NCBI GenBank assembly: GCA_902802375.1
Contig: CADCLS010000009.1
Span: 1-64,000 of the forward strand
Length of the DNA: 64,000 nt
Direction of reading: 5' to 3'
DNA from: Oscillospiraceae bacterium
GTDB lineage: Bacteria; Bacillota; Clostridia; Oscillospirales; Acutalibacteraceae
Shown piece by piece: positions 59,927 to 64,000 of this stretch. A program made the position numbers and the translations under genes. The notes beneath the pieces were generated by a model that did no database searches, was not told where the DNA came from, and saw only the letters and a list, made by a program, of their open reading frames with translations. Position 1 is the stretch's first letter, and every line of letters begins with the position of its first letter.

Positions 59927-59958
59927 ATTGGGCCTGTTTTTTTACAGCCCCTTAGCTT

Positions 59959-60273
59959 TTATTGCTTTCTTTTTGAATTTGGCAGTTCGTCAAACATAGC
60001 TTCAAATAACTGCCTTAAAAGCTCTTTGTTTTCAATATCCTCAACCAAAAGCATTGGTTTGCCTGTTGGATATGGGATTTCCGTTGGGGCTGACGGCATA
60101 AGTTTTCTTGCCGAAACAGTATTTTTCACAAGAAATCTATCGTCATAAATGCCGCCGATTATCCTTCCTTTATAGTAGATAATATATTCACCCATCATAC
60201 TCTTGTAAGAAACGCTGTCTGTTGCCGACAACTGTTCAAGCACAAAATAAAGATACTCTTTACTTGACGACAT
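59959..60273 (-). CDS. TfoX N-terminal domain protein
   Basis: A 104-aa cytoplasmic protein matching the TfoX/Sxy N-terminal domain: LYFVLEQLSATDSVSYKSMMGEY, then IYYKGRIIGGIYDDRFLVK. In Proteobacteria TfoX controls competence, but single-domain forms are widespread and of unknown role. The start at 60273 follows AAGGGTGAT; a 20-residue upstream extension overlaps the promoter. A consensus promoter lies on the same strand. Its 3' end is only 6 nt from the IS boundary. Confidence 0.85.
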   Translation of the reverse strand: MSSSKEYLYFVLEQLSATDSVSYKSMMGEYIIYYKGRIIGGIYDDRFLVKNTVSARKLMPSAPTEIPYPTGKPMLLVEDIENKELLRQLFEAMFDELPNSKRKQ

Positions 60274-60304
60274 TTTATCACCCTTGTACATATTATTTGC
60301 ATTA

Positions 60305-60333
60305 ATTATAACACCGCGGTCTTTTGGTGGCAA
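60305..60333 (-). promoter_or_regulatory. Promoter of the TfoX-like gene
   Basis: On the minus strand: TTGCCA (plus 60328-60333), 17-bp spacer, TATAAT (plus 60305-60310). Confidence 0.8.
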
Positions 60334-60345
60334 GTGATTGCTTTT

Positions 60346-60600
60346 TGCGTGTCAAGGTTCTTTATGGTGTGAGTGTTAATAACACAAGCTAAAGTCGCGA
60401 GATTGAAACTATAAAAAAGTGAGAATATCGATAACGGACTTCACGGTCGTGGCAGAGATAAAAGAAAAGCAGAGTCTGAACCCGTATTGGGTCAGGCCCT
60501 GCCTGTGGTCGGAGTGTTCATAACGCAAGCAAAAAACGCGAGGAAGAAAACTACAAAAACAGAGAACCTCAACTGCGCGTTTGCGTGTCGAGGCTCTCTA
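60346..60600. repeat. Degenerate duplicated intergenic repeat
   Basis: A stretch without a gene. Element R1 (GCGTGTCRAGGYTCTYTAT) occurs near 60347 and 60583. Element R2 (GAGTGTTMATAACRCAAGC) occurs near 60371 and 60508, and continues with AAARWCGCGAG and an A-rich tail in both copies. The order of R1 and R2 differs between copies. They look like decayed dispersed elements. The second R1 forms one arm of the hairpin at 60561-60599. Confidence 0.6.
60561..60599 (-). terminator. Probable minus-strand terminator of the c-di-GMP genes
   Basis: On the minus strand AGAGAGCCTCGAC pairs with GTTGAGGTTCTCT (13 bp, two G-T pairs), followed by GTTTTTGTAGTTTTC. The pairing is worse on the plus strand (A-C mismatches), which supports the minus direction. 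It lies 225 nt after the EAL gene. Confidence 0.6.
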
Positions 60601-60686
60601 TATTCAAGCGCAAAACTACTCGATCGCACATTTTTATAAAATCCTCTTTTGCGGTATAATGTAATCAGAAAAGGAGGATTTTGCTT

Positions 60687-60819
60687 ATGAAAGAACAAAG
60701 AATCAAAAGATTTATTCACGATGAGACTAACGGACTTGATTACGAACTGGTGGGGGGATTATTATCTGCCCTGCCTGAAAGCACCCGAATCACCCAAACG
60801 CTGGTGGATATTTATTTGC
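60687..60819 (+). pseudogene. Frameshifted and truncated TnpV-like transposon protein
   Basis: ATG at 60687 follows AAGGAGG and a TATAAT (60655-60660). The first residues, RFIHDETNGLDYELVG, match the start of TnpV-type transposon proteins. A run of six Gs near 60750 then shifts the frame. Removing one G restores DYYLPCLKAPESP, the next conserved TnpV stretch. The similarity stops near 60805, where the sequence joins the 3' end of the opposing EAL gene. It is a scar of a lost mobile element. The open frame continuing to 61109 is antisense to the EAL gene and not a gene. Confidence 0.65.
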
Positions 60820-60824
60820 AGTTA

Positions 60825-63743
60825 TTAGGGTTGTCGGTTATCTTTATACGCCAGTTTTTCAAATTCTTCCGCCGTAAGCGCAGGCGAAAAATAAAATCCT
60901 TGAGCATAGGCGCAGCCGATTTTTTTAAGTATTTTAACCTGGCGTTCGGTTTCAACACCCTCTGCGATAACCGGTATAGCGAGGTTTTCGGCAATACCCA
61001 TTATAAGTTCTACAACCTTAGTATGCTTTTTGTCCGAGTCAATATTGTCAACAAACCTTTTATCCATCTTAAGCGCGTCGATAGGCATAGCCGAAAGCAT
61101 ATTGAGTGAAGAATAAGCCGAGCCAAAATCGTCCATTTCAATACGGTATCCCTTTTGACGCAGTTTTACGATAATATCAATAAACGCTTCTTCATTTTCG
61201 ATATAAGCCGATTCGGTAATCTCCAGCCGTATGTCGTCGGGCGAAAGCCCGTTCTTTTTTATGGTTAAATCAAGCATTCCTTCAAGCAGCGGATTAAGTA
61301 TGTCAACGCGCGAAAGGTTCATCGAAATCGGCATAATCTCGCCGTATTTTTCCTTCCATTCCGCCGCCTGGATGGCAACCTGCTCAAACACGTATTTATC
61401 AAGCAGGTTAATTTTACTGCTGCGTTCAAACAGCGGTATAAACTGGTTGGGGGTAAGACGGCCAAGGGTCGGGTGCTGCCATCTGACCAGCGCTTCCGCA
61501 CCCGAAATTTTGTTGGTTTTACCGCGAATATCAACTTTAGGCTGATAGTACACCTCAAATTCTTCGTTTTCAACGCCGCGGTGCAAATCGTTAAGTAACG
61601 TTTGCTCTAATATCTCGGTTTCTCGCATTTCCTCGTTGTAAATAAGCATAGGTGACTTATACAACGCGCGCGCCATATTGCAGGCAATAATGGCGCAGTC
61701 GACCATCTTTTTAGGCTCCATACCCTCTTCCCAGGTTTTTATGCCCATCCTAAGCTGTATGCCGGTTTGAGACGAAAGTGCGTCTAAACGGGATTGCAGC
61801 TGATTATACAAATTGCCGTAGTTATCTATTTTAGAGCAATACATAACGTAGTGGTCGGCTTCGGTTCGTGAGGCAATACCACCGTTAGAATCTAAAAACT
61901 CTTTAATCGCTTTTCCAAGCTCCTTTAAGACGGTATCGCCAAATTCGAAACCGTTAATGCTGTTCACAATGTGGAAATGGTTAATGTTAAGTACCACCGC
62001 GTCCATGGGGGCCTCCGGGTTTTCGTTAAAAATTTTGTTGGCGTATTCGTCAAAAAAACTGCGAAAATACAAACCGGTCAGATTGTCGGTCTGGGTGGCG
62101 GAAATCAGATCTTCTTTTTCAATTATCTGCTTATTGAATCTAAATTTTCTTTGCAGCAGCAACAAAATAAATAAAAGCAAAATAACCAAAAACGCAACAA
62201 ACAATAGTATATTTTCAATTAAAAAATACCAGAAAGAGCCCCTGAACTCGTCCGCCCTGTAGTAACTTGAAAGCGCGCTTGTGGCAACCAGCGGAGATAC
62301 CGACGAATTCATTTTATTAAGCATCCCGTAAAGCACCGTATCGCCGCGGTTTACGGCGTAGCAGTAATCCATTTCAATACCAAGCGGAACAGAGGTCAAT
62401 TTATGTCTTTTGCAGGTTTCGGCAAGGTTGTTATAACGGTAATTACTGATAATCATGCACTCGGCTCTGCCTTCCGAAATTGCCTTTAAGCATTCTTGCG
62501 AATCTTTGAAATAAACGGGGCGCCAATCGGGGAAATGGTTTACCAAAAACATATCGTAGTTGGTGTTACCCGAGTTAACCGCAACCGTTAATTTCTCGCG
62601 GTTGAAAAGCGAATCTTTGTCGGCCTCCTGTACTATTGCCGACATCTCGGTCGTCATAAGCGGGTCGGTAACGTAATATCCTTCAAGCTCGCCGTAAAAA
62701 TCGGTAAAGTTGGCGGGGAACATACAGTCAATTTTGCCGTCTTTAAGGGCTGAAAGCGCCTCTTGTGAAGTGGAAAAGCAAACAGGAACAAACTGTACCG
62801 AGGCGTTTTCCATACAGTCCGCCGCCGCGTCAAGATAATCTTTAAGCGCACCGATAAGCTCACCCGTTTCTTTATCTTTAGCGCAAAACGCAAGGTAATT
62901 ATCCTGGTAGCCTACCCGTATTGTGCTGTTGCGGTTTTTAAGCCATTTTAGTTCTTCCGAACTAAAATAGCTGCGCATTTTAGAAGATTGCTGGTATTTT
63001 GAATAAAGCTGCAGTATATAGTACGGGTTTTCATTACTGATTCTTTCCATAGCGACGTTCAGCTCGCTAAGTATATCGTGGCGGTTTTTATTAACCGCAA
63101 AATAGAAATCCGAACCGCCTATTTTGGTAATAGGCAGTACATAGGCGTTTTCTTTCATTGTTTCGGGCGATACGTAAAAGTCGATGGTTCCCGCCGCAAG
63201 CATGGCGAGCGCTTCTTTGACCGGGCAGGTAAGGTCGACAACCGGCATATTAACGCCGTTTTGTTTTGCCCACTCTTTGAACATATCGTTTTGTACCGAG
63301 TCCTTATCAATACCTACCTTTTTGCCGTTAAAGGTGGTGTAATCGTCGGTATTAATGTCTGCGTTAGAGGGTGTGGTAAACAAATAGTAAGCCTCTTCGC
63401 CCATCGGCATCGTCGAAAACAACATCTTCTCGGAGCGCTGCGGAGTATAAGAAACGTCGGACATAAGGTCAATTTTGCCTTCGGCAAGCATTTGCAGCAG
63501 GTTGGCCCAGCTTCCTTCTACGTATTCATACTCCCAACCGGTATGCGAAGCGATCTTTTGCTGAAACTCATAGGCGTAACCCGTGCGGCGGCCCTCGTCG
63601 TCCTTTCTGTTAAAGGTCGAATCAAACCAACCTACGCGCACTACCTTTTTGCTATTCGCGGCACTTGTCATAAACGCCAGGGAGGTAACAAGTATTGCAA
63701 GAACAAGCGCTGAAGATAACAAAATCTTAAAAATTCGTTTCAT
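60825..63743 (-). CDS. Membrane c-di-GMP phosphodiesterase with two solute-binding domains, degenerate GGDEF and EAL
   Basis: A 972-aa sensor protein. Signal peptide (IFKILLSSALVLAILVTSLA); two tandem SBP_bac_3 domains (about residues 35-265, starting KVVRVGWFDSTFNRKD, and 275-500, starting STIRVGYQDNYLAFCAK); a TM (ENILLFVAFLVILLLFILLL); a GGDEF domain (DNLTGLYFRSFFDEYA) whose motif reads RTEADHYVM instead of GGDEF, so it is probably not a cyclase; and an EAL domain with GAEALVRW, NLSRVDILNP, LEITES, MDDFGSAYSSL, KMDKRF and IAEGVET, so probably an active phosphodiesterase. External amino acids or similar ligands may control c-di-GMP breakdown. It starts 17 nt after the neighbouring GGDEF gene; AGAGGATG is the ribosome site. 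Confidence 0.92.
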   Translation of the reverse strand: MKRIFKILLSSALVLAILVTSLAFMTSAANSKKVVRVGWFDSTFNRKDDEGRRTGYAYEFQQKIASHTGWEYEYVEGSWANLLQMLAEGKIDLMSDVSYTPQRSEKMLFSTMPMGEEAYYLFTTPSNADINTDDYTTFNGKKVGIDKDSVQNDMFKEWAKQNGVNMPVVDLTCPVKEALAMLAAGTIDFYVSPETMKENAYVLPITKIGGSDFYFAVNKNRHDILSELNVAMERISNENPYYILQLYSKYQQSSKMRSYFSSEELKWLKNRNSTIRVGYQDNYLAFCAKDKETGELIGALKDYLDAAADCMENASVQFVPVCFSTSQEALSALKDGKIDCMFPANFTDFYGELEGYYVTDPLMTTEMSAIVQEADKDSLFNREKLTVAVNSGNTNYDMFLVNHFPDWRPVYFKDSQECLKAISEGRAECMIISNYRYNNLAETCKRHKLTSVPLGIEMDYCYAVNRGDTVLYGMLNKMNSSVSPLVATSALSSYYRADEFRGSFWYFLIENILLFVAFLVILLLFILLLLQRKFRFNKQIIEKEDLISATQTDNLTGLYFRSFFDEYANKIFNENPEAPMDAVVLNINHFHIVNSINGFEFGDTVLKELGKAIKEFLDSNGGIASRTEADHYVMYCSKIDNYGNLYNQLQSRLDALSSQTGIQLRMGIKTWEEGMEPKKMVDCAIIACNMARALYKSPMLIYNEEMRETEILEQTLLNDLHRGVENEEFEVYYQPKVDIRGKTNKISGAEALVRWQHPTLGRLTPNQFIPLFERSSKINLLDKYVFEQVAIQAAEWKEKYGEIMPISMNLSRVDILNPLLEGMLDLTIKKNGLSPDDIRLEITESAYIENEEAFIDIIVKLRQKGYRIEMDDFGSAYSSLNMLSAMPIDALKMDKRFVDNIDSDKKHTKVVELIMGIAENLAIPVIAEGVETERQVKILKKIGCAYAQGFYFSPALTAEEFEKLAYKDNRQP

Positions 63744-63760
63744 ATATCATCCTCTTATTT

Positions 63761-64000
63761 TTAATCATTTTTAGAAGCGGCTGCTTTTATTTGCTGTTTG
63801 TGGTCGTACATCTCTTTATCGGCGCGGCGAACCACGTCGCTGACATAACGGTCGGTTTTCTCATCGTACGCGGTAATACCGAATGCCATGTCGACCTTTT
63901 CCCACTTGTTTTTTGCCTCGGCATTTATTTCGGCAATACTTGTTTCAAACTGATTTATAAGTACCTCTCGGCCTTCGTAATCAAAATTGCGCAAAATAAC
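63761..64000 (-). CDS. GGDEF-domain protein, C-terminal part (cut by window edge)
   Basis: Only the last 79 or so codons are visible. The reading frame enters from the right edge as VILRNFDYEGREVLINQFE, the region right after a GGDEF active site. MAFGITAYDEKTDRYVSDVV and RRADKEMYDHKQQ are the usual end of a diguanylate cyclase domain. The active site itself lies outside the window, so activity cannot be judged. It shares an operon with the phosphodiesterase gene. Confidence 0.88.
   Translation of the reverse strand, partial: VILRNFDYEGREVLINQFETSIAEINAEAKNKWEKVDMAFGITAYDEKTDRYVSDVVRRADKEMYDHKQQIKAAASKND

Larger units (their letters stand above)
58103..59953. mobile_element. IS1182-type insertion sequence
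   Basis: Inverted ends GGGGCTGTAAAAAACAG (from 58105) and, on the other strand from 59951, GGGGCTGTAAAAAAACAG, differing by one A. It contains one transposase gene on the minus strand and hairpins at both ends. It sits between feoAB (stop 58101) and the TfoX-like gene (stop 59959) without breaking either. No target duplication could be fixed, because the flanks are A/T-runs. Confidence 0.85.

Noticed and set aside
60820-61109. Open frame continuing from the TnpV start on the plus strand.
   Set aside because: It is the antisense of the EAL gene end; protein similarity stops before it.
63078-63713. Plus-strand open frame of 211 codons.
   Set aside because: It is antisense to the well-supported SBP-GGDEF-EAL gene and shows no ribosome site or recognisable family.

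Overview
The window reads as a chromosomal segment of a low-to-moderate G+C, endospore-forming member of the Clostridia, most likely Oscillospirales/Ruminococcaceae-like and probably gut-derived. The evidence is the spoIIAA-spoIIAB-sigF operon, a SPOCS/LysM spore-coat-type protein, a PolC-type replicase, a PASTA-domain FtsI/SpoVD, meso-diaminopimelate-type MurE, the MEP isoprenoid genes dxr and ispG, and a paralogous Clostridia-style type IIA topoisomerase pair. This placement comes from gene content; no rRNA gene is present. No tRNA, rRNA or CRISPR array was seen.

Layout. 0.2-5.8 kb: murC, an AlaX-type alanyl-tRNA editing protein, prmA, prfB and an FKBP-type lipoprotein, ending in a strong terminator. 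5.8-12.1 kb: a CdaR/PucR-type regulator, ftsE, ftsX, an EnvC-like M23 peptidase, a VanZ-like protein, an AI-2E-family exporter and a coiled-coil protein. 12.2-16.7 kb: a heterodimeric ABC exporter pair, then a convergent TM2/zinc-ribbon membrane protein gene and a divergent XRE regulator with an obvious shared operator region. 16.9-28.6 kb: a SPOCS/LysM protein, then the pyrH-frr-uppS-cdsA-dxr-rseP-ispG-polC block (ribosome recycling, undecaprenyl and phospholipid precursors, isoprenoids, replication). 28.7-37.1 kb: a membrane-anchored G5/M23 peptidase, the topoisomerase pair and valS. 37.4-41.9 kb: the spoIIA operon, a GT2 glycosyltransferase, an acyltransferase-3 membrane protein, and two small genes that look like a leader-bearing peptide and a PqqD-type recognition protein. 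41.9-58.1 kb: radA, a dcw cluster (mraZ, rsmH, ftsL, ftsI/spoVD, murE, mraY, ftsW, murG, murA, ftsQ, ftsZ) and a FeoA-FeoB fusion. 58.1-64 kb: an accessory end with an IS1182-type element, a TfoX-N protein, a frameshifted TnpV remnant, degenerate repeats and two c-di-GMP genes running off the right edge.

Most of the window is ordinary housekeeping, sporulation and cell-wall content. The more unusual points are: a PolC that lacks its internal proofreading exonuclease; an RseP gene with no ATG/GTG/TTG start, apparently using ATT; a nearly identical promoter with a WalR-like spacer in front of the ftsEX/M23 operon and of the second M23 gene; a dcw cluster without ftsA, murD or murF whose FtsZ lacks the canonical C-terminal peptide; intrinsic terminators placed directly before the ribosome binding sites of the ABC pair and of feoAB; and the 140-aa leader-like protein plus PqqD pair, which is the best candidate here for an undescribed peptide-modification system. 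Each of these rests on reading the sequence without database searches.
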